Assembly: GCA_017303575.1 (NCBI GenBank)
Contig: JAFLCL010000002.1
Location: forward strand, 1 to 64,000
Reading direction: 5' to 3'
Length of the DNA: 64,000 nucleotides
Source of the DNA: Deltaproteobacteria bacterium
GTDB lineage: Bacteria > Myxococcota_A > Polyangia > Polyangiales > Sandaracinaceae
This document shows, in pieces, positions 19,479 through 27,540 of this stretch. A program made the position numbers and the translations under genes. The notes beneath the pieces were generated by a model. It was given only the letters and a program-made list of their open reading frames with translations, was not told the origin of the DNA and made no database searches. Within the stretch, counting starts at the first letter, position 1. Each line of letters opens with the position of its first letter.

Positions 19479-20087
19479 ATGCTCGCTCGTCCTCACCCCG
19501 TCGCCGCCTCGTCCAAGCGCTCGCTCCTCGCGATGTCGACGCTCGCAGGTCTGCTCGCGCTCGGCACGCTCGCTGCGCCCAGCGATGCGGAAGCACAGCA
19601 CCGTTGGCTCGCCCCGCGTCTCCGCTTCGGCGTGAGCGGTGTGGGTGGTGGCTTCGTCGGTGACCTCGAGGGCGGCGTCGGCGGCGTCTCGCCGCGCGTG
19701 GGCGTCCAGCTCAGCGAGCACGTCGCGCTGATGGTCCAGGGTCAGTACCTCGTCGGCCGCTACATCGACGGTACCGGCGAGTTCGCCGGCGTTGCGTTCC
19801 ACGCCGCGATGGTCGAGTTCACCGCGGCCAGCGTCTTCCAGTTCGGCGTCGGTCCCTCGCTCGACTTCTGGTGGGGCTGCGACTCCGACCCGGGTCAGGT
19901 CGCGTGCTCGCGGTCGGGTCCCTACCTCGGCGCGGATTTCCGCATGGCGATCGTGCTCGGTGGCGCCTACGACCGAACTCGGTCGCGCACTGGCTTCGGC
20001 ATCTCGCTCGACGTCCACCCGACGCTGCTCGACGCGGACCGCTGGGGCGTCGTGGGTCTGCTCGGGTTCGGTGGCGAGATCTACTGA
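19479..20087 (+). CDS. Secreted or outer-membrane beta-barrel-like protein
   Basis: 202 aa. The signal peptide ends near residue 40 (PSDAEAQ). The mature part alternates Gly and aromatic residues in beta-strand fashion (LRFGVSGVGGGFVGD, GVQLSEHVALMVQGQYLVGRY, VFQFGVGPSLDFWWG, MAIVLGGAYDRTRS) and ends WGVVGLLGFGGEIY with a terminal aromatic. This suggests a small 8-strand outer-membrane barrel. No specific family is recognised. AAGGAGAATCGTC precedes the ATG. A weak sigma-54-like site (CGGCACG-N4-TTGAA, 19410-19425) lacks the -12 GC. Confidence 0.7.
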   Translation: MLARPHPVAASSKRSLLAMSTLAGLLALGTLAAPSDAEAQHRWLAPRLRFGVSGVGGGFVGDLEGGVGGVSPRVGVQLSEHVALMVQGQYLVGRYIDGTGEFAGVAFHAAMVEFTAASVFQFGVGPSLDFWWGCDSDPGQVACSRSGPYLGADFRMAIVLGGAYDRTRSRTGFGISLDVHPTLLDADRWGVVGLLGFGGEIY

Positions 20088-20117
20088 CCACGCCGGGATC
20101 GGCTGATCACGCCGTTG

Positions 20118-21014
20118 CTATCGCGTGGACGGCGGGCCGAAGGAGCCCGCCGTCAGCGCATCGCGCTCTTCGTCGGTCAGCACGAACGGATGACCGCTTC
20201 GGCGCACGAGCACGGGCTCACCCCGCGCCGTGGTCGCGAGCAACACGCGCGTGCCCGAAGGATCGAGGAAGATCGGCGGATCGTGTGCGGGCGTCACGAG
20301 ATCGAGGCGCGGGGAGCGCGCATCGATCACGCGCGCCTCGCTCGATGCGTCGTGCGACCGATACGTGTCGTGCGACTCGCGGACGCGACGCTCGAGCGCG
20401 AGCACGAGGCGCAGCTCACCCGTGGGCTCGCCGCGCGAGTCGAACGAGCGCTCCATCGACACGACGGTCCCGCTCGCAGCGTCCAGGCGACGCGAGGCAT
20501 CGCGCGCATGACGCAGCCCGCGTGAGACACGCGCGAGCGCCCACCCCGCGAGCGCGAGGAACGCGACGCCCACAGCCGCGAGGAGCGCCACCGCCGCGTG
20601 CTGCGCGCGGACGTTCTGGTGTGCGAAGCCCACCGAGATGCGCGACGGATCGCGCGCGTCGTACCGGACGTCGGGCGGGCCCGTGACGACGAGCGGCGCG
20701 ATCGAGACATCGTGCTCGCGTACACGCGCCCGATGCGCCTCTCCGTGCGCATCCTCGAACGCAACCTCGTAGCGACGGGCGCGGAACACGAACAACGACA
20801 CGTCCCGCTCGATGTCGACGCGCGCATGCTCCGCGCGGACACCGTCGCGGCGGATGGCGTCCTGCATCGAGAGGCGGGCGAGGTCTTCGGCGCTCAATGC
20901 CAGCGCGGCGCCTCCCAGCGTCGCGAGCACGAGGAAGGGAATCGCCGTGGCCGTCGCGTGCGCGAGGACGAAGCGTCGATCGAGCACGAGCGGGCGATCG
21001 GGGAGCGACGGCAT
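20118..21014 (-). CDS. Membrane protein with two helices, unknown function
   Basis: 298 aa. A hydrophobic segment near 17-42 and a second near 135-160 enclose a ~90-residue extracytoplasmic domain; the C-terminal ~140 residues are cytoplasmic. The loop between the helices reads like a DUF3592-type beta domain (RYEVAFEDAHGEAHRARV...VRYDARDPSRISVG), but I am not certain. I start at ATG 21014; the frame stays open to an ATG at 21050. A perfect 18-bp palindrome lies 9 bases before the chosen start. Confidence 0.6.
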   Translation of the reverse strand: MPSLPDRPLVLDRRFVLAHATATAIPFLVLATLGGAALALSAEDLARLSMQDAIRRDGVRAEHARVDIERDVSLFVFRARRYEVAFEDAHGEAHRARVREHDVSIAPLVVTGPPDVRYDARDPSRISVGFAHQNVRAQHAAVALLAAVGVAFLALAGWALARVSRGLRHARDASRRLDAASGTVVSMERSFDSRGEPTGELRLVLALERRVRESHDTYRSHDASSEARVIDARSPRLDLVTPAHDPPIFLDPSGTRVLLATTARGEPVLVRRSGHPFVLTDEERDALTAGSFGPPSTR

Positions 21015-21022
21015 TCGTCGAG

Positions 21023-21040
21023 GATGGGTTCGAACCCATC
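21023..21040. promoter_or_regulatory. Perfect 18-bp palindrome before the membrane protein gene
   Basis: GATGGGTTC-GAACCCATC, 9-26 bases ahead of ATG 21014. It resembles a tRNA T-arm but cannot form one. A possible operator. Confidence 0.35.
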
Positions 21041-21073
21041 GGCTCCGCAAGCGCCCGCGCGCTCACTCCGAGA

Positions 21074-21478
21074 TCACTTCGCGGGGAAGTAGCGCGTGCC
21101 GCGGCGCTGGCCCTTGCGCGTGATCGTCTTGTCCGCGAGCAGCTTCGTGATCGGGAGCGTGATCTCCTTGGAGGAGACGCCCATGTGCTTCGAGATGGCC
21201 TCGACGCCCTCGCCCGGGTGCAGGCTGATGTGCGCCTTCACGGCGTCGACGAGCTTGGCGAGCGCGTTCGGGTCGCGCTTGCCGCCCTTCTTGGCGGCGC
21301 GGGGCGCCGACGAGGCCTTGGCTGCGGGCGCGGCCGCCTTCTTCGAGGGGCTCGACGTGCGGGGCGTCGCGCCGCCGCCGAGCGCCGACTGCACCGCTTC
21401 GAGCGCGGCCTTTCGGACGAGGGCGTCGAGGTCGGCGACGAAGGAGGCGACACGAGCTTCGATCTCACGAGTGGTCAT
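21074..21478 (-). CDS. Histone-H1-like DNA-binding protein (host copy)
   Basis: 134 aa. An N-terminal helix (EIEARVASFVADLDALVRKAALEAVQSALG) suited to dimerisation is followed by a Lys/Ala/Pro-rich tail-like linker (40-65), then a basic KKGGKRDP and a winged-helix-like C-terminal domain (LAKLVDAVKAHISLHPGEGVEAISKHMGVSSKEITLPITKLLADKTITRKGQRRGTRYF). It probably binds DNA as a nucleoid protein or regulator. The ATG at 21478 is supported by the near-identical start of the prophage homologue at 60944. The overall order matches between the two. Confidence 0.75.
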   Translation of the reverse strand: MTTREIEARVASFVADLDALVRKAALEAVQSALGGGATPRTSSPSKKAAAPAAKASSAPRAAKKGGKRDPNALAKLVDAVKAHISLHPGEGVEAISKHMGVSSKEITLPITKLLADKTITRKGQRRGTRYFPAK

Positions 21479-21638
21479 GCGCCGGGTTCTCGCAAAGCGC
21501 GCGACGGACGTCAACGAGGGATCGTGTGGAAAAACGCCCCTTACCCTGGTTGGCCTCCACGTGAGTCCGACGGGCCCACGTGTGACGGCACGAACCGCCG
21601 AGCTCCTCGCGTTTCCAATGGATCGCGGGATCGCGGCG

Positions 21639-21654
21639 CGGCCTGATCGTTGCC
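21639..21654 (+). promoter_or_regulatory. Possible sigma-54 promoter, leaderless spacing
   Basis: CGGCCTG-N4-TTGCC, GG-N10-GC. The expected transcription start (about 21665) is three bases before the SDR ATG. A weaker -24 half than most others. Confidence 0.35.
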
Positions 21655-21667
21655 CCCCGCTCCGTCC

Positions 21668-22582
21668 ATGGCGAAGACACGCGACACAAGAAGCCCCACG
21701 ACCCGCACGCGCGCGACGTCGCGGAAGCCCAAACCTCCTTTTCCCGCGCAGCACCAGGCCAAACCAGGTCTCGAGTCTGCCCTCGATCCTCGACCCGCCT
21801 ACCTCGCGCCGCACTACCACGCCGCCGGCAAGCTCGAAGGCAAGGTGGCGTTGATCACGGGCGGGGACTCCGGGATTGGTCGCGCAGTGGCCGTCCTGTT
21901 CGCCCGCGAGGGCGCCGACGTCGCCATCGTTCACCTGCCGCAGGAGGCCTCGGACGCGCTCGAGACCGCGCAGGTGGTCACGGCCCTCGGTCGTCGCTGC
22001 CTGAGCCTGCCGGGCGACGTCTCCAAACCTCGATTCTGTCAGTCCGTGGTGGCGCGTTGTGTGGCGGAGTTGGGAAAGCTCGACATCCTCGTCAACAACG
22101 CCGCCTACCAACAGCACCAGGAGTCGCTCGAAGAGCTTCCCCGTGAGCAGGTGGTGAAGACCTTCGAGGTGAACATCCTGGCGTATTTCGAGATGGCGCG
22201 GGCGGCGCTGGTGCATCTGCCGCGTGGCGGTGTGATCCTCAATACCGGATCGATCACGGGCCTCGAGGGCAGCAAAGAGCTCCTGGACTACTCGTCGACG
22301 AAGGGCGCCATTCACACGTTCACGAAGTCCCTCGCGAAGAACCTCGTGCCTCGCGGCATCCGCGTGAACTGCGTCGCTCCGGGCCCGGTGTGGACTCCGC
22401 TCAATCCCTCGGACCGACCCGCCAAGGAGGTCGCGACCTTCGGCGCCAAGACTCCGATGAAGCGTCCCGCGCAGCCCGAGGAGATCGCGCCGGCCTTCGT
22501 GTTCTTCGCCTCCAACGCCGACTCGAGCTTCATCACGGGTGAGGTGCTCTCGATCCTCGGCGGCGACACCACGGCAGGCTGA
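21668..22582 (+). CDS. YghA-like short-chain dehydrogenase/reductase
   Basis: 304 aa. A basic, Pro-rich N-terminal extension (1-40) precedes a classic SDR: cofactor loop TGGDSGIGR (66-74), NNAA, catalytic Ser in NTGSITG, YSSTKGA (Tyr-x3-Lys) and PGPVWTPL. The long N-terminus and the ALDPRPAYLAPHY stretch are typical of the YghA/GsiB glucose-ribitol-dehydrogenase-like group linked to general stress. The cofactor is probably NADP(H); the substrate is unknown. There is little ribosome-site signal before the ATG. Confidence 0.88.
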   Translation: MAKTRDTRSPTTRTRATSRKPKPPFPAQHQAKPGLESALDPRPAYLAPHYHAAGKLEGKVALITGGDSGIGRAVAVLFAREGADVAIVHLPQEASDALETAQVVTALGRRCLSLPGDVSKPRFCQSVVARCVAELGKLDILVNNAAYQQHQESLEELPREQVVKTFEVNILAYFEMARAALVHLPRGGVILNTGSITGLEGSKELLDYSSTKGAIHTFTKSLAKNLVPRGIRVNCVAPGPVWTPLNPSDRPAKEVATFGAKTPMKRPAQPEEIAPAFVFFASNADSSFITGEVLSILGGDTTAG

Positions 22583-22709
22583 CGACGTCTGGTCCCGCAG
22601 GGAGCGAGCTCGCCCCAGTGGTTCGAAACCGCGCACCAGTGCGTTGCGACGCAGTCGGCGAGAGAGACCAAAACCCTGCAATCGAGGGAGAGCTCGCTGT
22701 GCGCCCGGT

Positions 22710-22725
22710 GGGCATGCGCTTCGCT
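22710..22725 (+). promoter_or_regulatory. Predicted sigma-54 promoter
   Basis: GGGCATG-N4-TCGCT, GG-N10-GC. The predicted start is near 22736, 38 bases before the small acidic lipoprotein ATG. Confidence 0.5.
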
Positions 22726-22773
22726 ATGCGCCCCTCCGCGGTGACGAGCGTCATCGCGAAAAAGGAGACACCG

Positions 22774-23007
22774 ATGACCTCGAAGAGTGGAATGAGCCTC
22801 GCCGTCCTCATGACGGTTCTCGGGCTGATGACGACGGCCTGCGAGCGTGAGCGTGCCCCGGAGCGAGGGCCGCTGGAGCGGGCAGGGCACGACATCGATC
22901 GTGAGGCACGTCGTGCAGGGCACGACATCGACATGGCCGCCGACGAGGCGGGTGAAGCCGTCGACGAGGCCGCCGAGGACATCGACGAGAGCACCGACAT
23001 GCACTGA
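22774..23007 (+). CDS. Small lipoprotein, paralogue of the 18297 gene
   Basis: 77 aa. Signal peptide ending GLMTTAC (Cys24). The mature chain repeats an 'AGHDID' unit (ERAGHDIDREARRAGHDIDMAADEAGEAVDEAAEDIDEST) and should be a charged helix. It shares the CxRExxPxG start and the EDIDEST end with the gene at 18297. AAAGGAG precedes the ATG. A 42-base palindrome lies between it and the convergent BON gene. Confidence 0.75.
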   Translation: MTSKSGMSLAVLMTVLGLMTTACERERAPERGPLERAGHDIDREARRAGHDIDMAADEAGEAVDEAAEDIDESTDMH

Positions 23008-23060
23008 TCCCGATCACCCCGGCGCGAACGCTGGAGCGGGCGCAGCGCCACATGGCGGCG

Positions 23061-23102
23061 CGCCCGCACGCGTCGAAGGAGCTCCTTCGATGCGTGCGGG
23101 CG
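23061..23102. terminator. 42-base palindrome, bidirectional terminator
   Basis: Arms 23061-23081 and 23082-23102 pair over all 21 positions with one G-T wobble and no spacer at the centre. It sits between convergent genes (22774 and 23124). Confidence 0.7.
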
Positions 23103-23123
23103 AACGCGGCCGCGCACGTGTGA

Positions 23124-24197
23124 TCAGGACGTGCGGCGACGCGAGCCGTTGTTGTCCGCCGTGGTGCTGCTGCTGTCCTTGCTGGAGCTCGCGCTCGCGC
23201 GCGACGCGCTGTCGTCCGCGCGCTTGATCTTCAGCTGGTTCGTGACCTCGTTCACGCCACGAACGCGATCGGCGAGGTGCTCGGCCTGGAGCTTCTCGCT
23301 GCGATCCGCGACGGTGCCAGTGAGCGTGACCTCGCCGTTGCTCACGGTGACGTCGACGTCGCTCCAGTCGTGGCCACTCTGGGCGAGGGAGTCACAGACC
23401 TCCTCGCGCACACGCTCATCCGAGCGCGTGTAGTTCTTCGGCGCCTTGCCCGACTTCTCCTGGCTCCGCGCGCCGTAGCCGCCATCGAAGCTGCCGATGC
23501 CGTAGCTCTGCGAGCCCTGACGGCTCCCGTTCCACTGCTGTGTCCCGTAGCCGTAGCCGTCGTTGACGCTGCCCGTGCGGCTCATGCCGTCTCCCGTGCC
23601 CATGCCCATGCGCGAGTCGTCGCGGTCGCGGCCGATGCCGTTGCCAGGGAGATCGCGGTCGTCGCGGCTCCGGCCGTAGTCCTGGTTCGGTCCGTACGAG
23701 CTGGGGCCGTGGTTGCCCGGCCAGTACGACGCCTGTCGGTCCTGCGTGAAGTAGCGGTCCGAGTCATTCCGGCCGTAGCCGCGCGAACCGCGTTCGCTTC
23801 GATCGCGGTCATGCGATGCGCTGTCGGGATCGAAGCGGCGCGGGGACCGATCGAAGTCGCGATCGTTGCGCGAGTCGAAGTTGCGCGATTCCATGTTGCT
23901 GCGCGGGCCCATCTCGAGTCTGTCGTCGTCGCGCTCGTGGCCACGACCGCTGGACTCGTAGCTGCGTCCCTGGTTGCGATCGCCCTGGCCGTAGCTCTGG
24001 CTCTCGCCGTCCCAGCTGCGACCGCCACGGGGCTGTCCCCCTTCGCTCTCCCAGCGGCTCGACTCTCTCGTGGTCGGGCTCATCGTGCGCTGGTCGTCCA
24101 TCCCGCTGCGGCGCGTGCTGTGAGTGTCGCGATCTCGATCGCTCCCGTTGCGGCCGTAGCCGCGATCCTCGTGCTGAATGCCGTTGCGCTGATTCAT
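23124..24197 (-). CDS. BON-domain protein with long Gly/Asn/Arg/Asp/Ser-rich N-terminus
   Basis: 357 aa. The first ~245 residues are low-complexity and hydrophilic (RDR, GYGRN, SYGQG repeats), likely disordered, with no signal peptide. A conserved module begins KSGKAPKNYTRSDERVREEVCD and leads into one BON domain (about 257-325: VDVTVSNGEVTLTGTVADRSEKLQAEHLADRVRGVNEVTNQL). BON domains, as in OsmY, bind membranes or proteins under osmotic stress. A basic Ser-rich tail ends GSRRRTS. The ATG at 24197 is chosen because the 31211 paralogue begins with the same MN-RNG. A strong sigma-54 site lies 62-77 bases upstream. Confidence 0.85.
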   Translation of the reverse strand: MNQRNGIQHEDRGYGRNGSDRDRDTHSTRRSGMDDQRTMSPTTRESSRWESEGGQPRGGRSWDGESQSYGQGDRNQGRSYESSGRGHERDDDRLEMGPRSNMESRNFDSRNDRDFDRSPRRFDPDSASHDRDRSERGSRGYGRNDSDRYFTQDRQASYWPGNHGPSSYGPNQDYGRSRDDRDLPGNGIGRDRDDSRMGMGTGDGMSRTGSVNDGYGYGTQQWNGSRQGSQSYGIGSFDGGYGARSQEKSGKAPKNYTRSDERVREEVCDSLAQSGHDWSDVDVTVSNGEVTLTGTVADRSEKLQAEHLADRVRGVNEVTNQLKIKRADDSASRASASSSKDSSSTTADNNGSRRRTS

Positions 24198-24258
24198 GTC
24201 GTCGATCTCCGTGCGTGCTTGAGGCCGCACCTCCGTGGTGCGGAGCGGCCGGCCTCAG

Positions 24259-24274
24259 CGCAACGCGCGTGCCC
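24259..24274 (-). promoter_or_regulatory. Predicted sigma-54 promoter
   Basis: Minus strand GGGCACG-N4-TTGCG, GG-N10-GC; one of the best matches in the window. The predicted start is near 24248. A CCGCAC/GTGCGG hairpin (about 24223-24241) would form in the leader of the BON gene. Confidence 0.62.
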
Positions 24275-24390
24275 GGTCACGGCTCGGTCACTGCCCCCCG
24301 ATCGACCTCGGAAAGGCGGGGGTGGCGTCGCCCCCGATCGCGCGATCGTGCCTCGGTGCGGGGCATCGAGGCGCGCACGGCGCGATCCTT

Positions 24391-24597
24391 TCATCGCATC
24401 GAACGAGCCAACACGAGTGCCCCGAGCATCGCGATGCTCATCGGATAGAGGGCCTCGAGACGCCATGCCGAGACGGTCGCGACGAGGACTTCCCAGTCCG
24501 ATAGCGACAACGTGTGCGCGGCGTAGGCGTGCGCCGACGAAGCGTGCAGGCAGAGGGCCGCGGTCGAGACGACGAAGACGATCGAGTGACGGAGCAT
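24391..24597 (-). CDS. Small membrane or secreted protein
   Basis: 68 aa. Two hydrophobic segments: a signal-peptide-like start (MLRHSIVFVVSTAALCLHASSAHA) and a C-terminal helix (LYPMSIAMLGALVLAR). No known family. The ATG at 24597 follows GAGGC, and a good sigma-54 site lies 26-41 bases upstream, divergent from that of the SDR gene. Confidence 0.55.
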   Translation of the reverse strand: MLRHSIVFVVSTAALCLHASSAHAYAAHTLSLSDWEVLVATVSAWRLEALYPMSIAMLGALVLARSMR

Positions 24598-24622
24598 GGG
24601 GTGCCTCTGGAGAGCACGGTTG

Positions 24623-24638
24623 AGCAAGGCACACGCCA
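24623..24638 (-). promoter_or_regulatory. Predicted sigma-54 promoter
   Basis: Minus strand TGGCGTG-N4-TTGCT, GG-N10-GC. It drives the 68-aa gene and lies back to back with the next site. Confidence 0.55.
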
Positions 24639-24650
24639 GGAGCCAAGGCA

Positions 24651-24666
24651 GGGCATGAGGGTTGCT
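24651..24666 (+). promoter_or_regulatory. Predicted sigma-54 promoter
   Basis: GGGCATG-N4-TTGCT, GG-N10-GC. The predicted start is near 24677, 24 bases before the SDR ATG. It is divergent from 24623-24638 with only 12 bases between them. Confidence 0.58.
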
Positions 24667-24700
24667 CGTTCGGCGCCTCACCCACCTGAAGGAGACCCGC

Positions 24701-25525
24701 ATGACGAACGGAAAGACCCAGACCGGAGCGACGACGAAGCACGAGGGCGAGCGCCAACTGGCCGTGATCACCGGCGCCTCGTCGGGCATCGGTCGCGCGC
24801 TCGCGCTGCTCTGCGCGGAGGCCGGCTACGACTGTGTGATCGCCGCCGACGACGCGTCGATCGACGCGGTCGGTGGGGAGCTCTTGCGCAAGGGCGGGCG
24901 CGTGGACGTGGTGCTCTGCGACCTGGCCACCACCGAGGGCAACGACAGCGTGATCGATGCGGTGCGAGGTCGACGCGTCGAGCTCTTGCTGGCGAACGCC
25001 GGCCACGGTCTGGGGCACGCGTTCCTCGATCAGACGTTCCGCGAGGTGAGGCACGTGATCGACACGAACGTGACGGGGACGCTCTACCTCATCCATTCCC
25101 TCGCGCGGCGCATGCGTCAGGCGGGGCGCGGCAAGATTCTCATCACGGGCTCGATCGCGGGGTACATGCCCGGCTCCTTCCAGGCCGTCTACAACGGCAG
25201 CAAGGCGATGATCGACTCGTTCTCGTACGCGCTCGGCAACGAGCTCAAGGACACCGGCGTGACGGTGACGTGCCTGATGCCGGGAGCCACGGAGACGGAG
25301 TTCTTCGCGCGCGCGGGCCTGCTGGACACGAAGGTCGGACAGTCCAAGAAGGACGACCCCGACGATGTCGCGAAGCAAGGGTTCGACGCGATGATGCGCG
25401 GCGACCACGAGGTGATCACGGGCTTCACCAACAAGCTCCGGGCGATGATGAGCAAGATCGCACCGGGCGAGCTCGCCGCAGAGCTCCACCGCAGCATGGC
25501 GGAGCCAGGGTCGGCAACGCGCTGA
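24701..25525 (+). CDS. Short-chain dehydrogenase/reductase
   Basis: 274 aa. Cofactor loop TGASSGIGR (24-32), NAGHG, catalytic Ser in TGSIAG, and YNGSKAM with the Tyr-x3-Lys pair (Y164, K168), then PGATETEFF. The C-terminus (EVITGFTNKLRAMMSKIAPG) is typical of the DltE-like SDR group. The first 18 residues are polar. AAGGAG precedes the ATG. An internally deleted relative lies at 35570. Confidence 0.88.
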   Translation: MTNGKTQTGATTKHEGERQLAVITGASSGIGRALALLCAEAGYDCVIAADDASIDAVGGELLRKGGRVDVVLCDLATTEGNDSVIDAVRGRRVELLLANAGHGLGHAFLDQTFREVRHVIDTNVTGTLYLIHSLARRMRQAGRGKILITGSIAGYMPGSFQAVYNGSKAMIDSFSYALGNELKDTGVTVTCLMPGATETEFFARAGLLDTKVGQSKKDDPDDVAKQGFDAMMRGDHEVITGFTNKLRAMMSKIAPGELAAELHRSMAEPGSATR

Positions 25526-25629
25526 GCGCCAGAGGTCCGTTCGGTCGGTCTCGGTCGGTGGCACGCGCCATGTAGGGGGCGTGCCGCCGCGTGCAGTCCT
25601 CGCGGTCCTCCCACCAGCGAGCCCCCCCC

Positions 25630-26799
25630 ATGAAAGCTCTCGTATTCCACGGCCCGAAGATGGTCGCCGTCGACGATGCGCCCGACCCGAAGATCGAGCA
25701 TCCGCGCGACGCCATCCTCAAGGTCACGGCGACCGCCATCTGCGGCTCCGATCTCCACATCTACAACGGCGCGATCCCGCAGCTGAAGCCTCTCATCCTC
25801 GGCCACGAGTTCATGGGCGAGGTGGTCGAGGTGGGCCCCGAGGTGAAGAACCTCGCCCGCGGCGATCGGGTCGTCATTCCCTTCCCGATCGCGTGCGGTC
25901 GGTGTTGGTTCTGCTCTCACGCACTGCCCACTCACTGCGAGTCGTCGAACCCCGACCACTACGGGCCCGAGGGCGGGCTCTTGGATCAGAAGGGCGGCGC
26001 GCTCTTCGGCTACACCGATCTCTACGGTCCCTACCAAGGCGGACAGGCACAGTACGTGCGCGTGCCCTACGCGGACTACGGCCCCCGCAAGGTGCCCGCG
26101 CAGCTCCAGAACGAAGAGGTGCTGTTCCTGTCCGACATCATCCCCACTGCGTACTCCGGACTGAAGTGGGCAGAGGTGCAGCCGGGAGAGACGGTCGCCG
26201 TGTTCGGCTGCGGGCCCGTCGGGCTCATGGCGCTGAAGCTCGCGAAGATCATGGGCGCGGCCAAGGTCATCGGCGTCGACATGCTCCCCTACCGCCTGGA
26301 AAAGGCGCGACTGGTCGCAGGCTGCGAGATCATCGACGGCAAGGAGCATGATCCCGTGGAGGTGATCCGCTCGATGACGGGCGGACGCGGCGCGGACGTG
26401 TGCATCGAGGCCGTCGGCATGGAGCCGGATCGATCGGTGATCGAGAAGATCTCGAACGTGCTCCACCTGCAGCGCGGCAGCATCACCGCCGTCGAGCTCG
26501 CGTTCAGCGCGGTGCGGCGCGGCGGCCGCGTCAGCATCATGGGCGTGTACGTCACGAAGTACGACAATTTTCCCCTCGGTCAGTGGCTCGACAAGGGCCT
26601 GCGCGTGCAGAGCGGCCAAGCGACGGTGCACAACTACATCGACGCGCTGATGGAGATGATCGTGCGCGGCGATCTCGTCGCTTCCGACATCATCACGCAC
26701 CGGCTCCCGCTCGCGCAGGCACCGCACGGCTACTCGATCTTCAACAAGAAGGAAGAAGACTGCGTGAAGGTGGTTCTCGACCCCTGGGCCGCGACCTGA
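25630..26799 (+). CDS. Zinc-dependent alcohol dehydrogenase (formaldehyde dehydrogenase-like)
   Basis: 389 aa medium-chain dehydrogenase. Catalytic zinc ligands lie in ICGSDLHIYNG and GHEFMGEVVEVG (GHE). A structural-zinc-like loop has cysteines near 91-99 (IACGRCWFCSHALPTHC). The Rossmann motif is GCGPVG with ADK-type VDMLPYR. The length and the long GGLLDQKGGALFGYTDLYGPYQGGQAQYVRVPYAD insertion place it with the glutathione-independent formaldehyde dehydrogenase-like group; the substrate is not certain. A near sigma-54 -24 element (25559) lacks a proper -12. Confidence 0.88.
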   Translation: MKALVFHGPKMVAVDDAPDPKIEHPRDAILKVTATAICGSDLHIYNGAIPQLKPLILGHEFMGEVVEVGPEVKNLARGDRVVIPFPIACGRCWFCSHALPTHCESSNPDHYGPEGGLLDQKGGALFGYTDLYGPYQGGQAQYVRVPYADYGPRKVPAQLQNEEVLFLSDIIPTAYSGLKWAEVQPGETVAVFGCGPVGLMALKLAKIMGAAKVIGVDMLPYRLEKARLVAGCEIIDGKEHDPVEVIRSMTGGRGADVCIEAVGMEPDRSVIEKISNVLHLQRGSITAVELAFSAVRRGGRVSIMGVYVTKYDNFPLGQWLDKGLRVQSGQATVHNYIDALMEMIVRGDLVASDIITHRLPLAQAPHGYSIFNKKEEDCVKVVLDPWAAT

Positions 26800-26831
26800 C
26801 TCGTGCTTCGTCGCTCCGCCCCCGAGGCTTT

Positions 26832-26847
26832 TGGCACCGCCCCTGCA
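26832..26847 (+). promoter_or_regulatory. Predicted sigma-54 promoter, near-leaderless spacing
   Basis: TGGCACC-N4-CTGCA, GG-N10-GC. The transcription start is expected about 26858, three bases before the chosen hemerythrin ATG. Confidence 0.5.
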
Positions 26848-26860
26848 ATGCAATCACGAC

Positions 26861-27421
26861 ATGCCCAACACCGCATCGACCACGAACGCCAAGACCCGCA
26901 ACACCAAGCCCGCCTCCAAGGCGACCCCGAAGGACGCCATCGCGATGCTCAAGGTCGAGCACGCCGAGGCGCGCGATGCGCTCCGCGAGTTGAAGGAGTC
27001 CACCGAGCGCGCGACGGCCAAGCGGGAGAAGATCCTCGCGAAGGTCGCGCCCGCCCTGTGGGTGCACATGCAGATCGAAGAAGAGATCTTCTATCCCGCG
27101 TTCGAAGAAGCACTGAAGACGTCGGACGACGAGGTGAAGAGCATCGAGGCTCGCGCAGAGCACCAGTCTGCGAAGGCTGCGCTGAGCGCGCTCGAGGCGG
27201 CAGACGCGGGTAGCACCGAGTTCCGCGCCTACGCGAAGGTGGTCTTCGACCTCGTCGATCATCACGCGAGCGAGGAAGAGGACGAGATGTTCCCGCGCGT
27301 GCGCAAGCTCATCGGGAAGGACGAGCTCGTCGCGCTCGGCGAGCGGATGGCGGCCCGGAGGGACGAGCTCATGGCCTCGGGTGACTTTCGTCGTGACGAT
27401 GAGGAGCGAGAGCCCAACTGA
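26861..27421 (+). CDS. Hemerythrin-like HHE-domain protein
   Basis: 186 aa. After a Lys/Thr-rich N-terminus (1-28), the HHE four-helix domain shows LKVEHAEARDAL, HMQIEEEIFYPAF, EHQSAKAAL and DLVDHHASEEEDEMFPRV, giving the His/Glu ligands of a di-iron site. Such proteins bind O2, NO or respond to oxidative stress. No ribosome site is obvious at ATG 26861, which lies next to the predicted sigma-54 start. The ATG at 26945, just before the domain, is a possible alternative. Confidence 0.85.
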   Translation: MPNTASTTNAKTRNTKPASKATPKDAIAMLKVEHAEARDALRELKESTERATAKREKILAKVAPALWVHMQIEEEIFYPAFEEALKTSDDEVKSIEARAEHQSAKAALSALEAADAGSTEFRAYAKVVFDLVDHHASEEEDEMFPRVRKLIGKDELVALGERMAARRDELMASGDFRRDDEEREPN

Positions 27422-27426
27422 CGAGG

Positions 27427-27463
27427 CGCCCCGGGCGGAGACCGCGAGTCTCCGCTCGGGGCG
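27427..27463. terminator. Bidirectional terminator hairpin
   Basis: A 16-bp stem with one G-T wobble and a 5-base loop (cgcga), between the convergent hemerythrin and SemiSWEET genes. Confidence 0.7.
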
Positions 27464-27540
27464 AGTCGCGTTCGGCCGAATCCCCAGCGTCGATGGGGGG
27501 TGCGGCGTTCGTCGAGACGGGCGCGACTCGAACGGTCGAT

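Noticed and set aside
21023-21040. tRNA T-arm-like sequence (GGTTCGAACCC)
   Set aside because: The perfect palindrome cannot give a 5-bp stem with a 7-base loop, and no acceptor or anticodon arms are nearby.
25559-25574. TGGCACG before the alcohol dehydrogenase gene
   Set aside because: A perfect -24 half but the -12 half reads ATGTA, lacking the essential GC.
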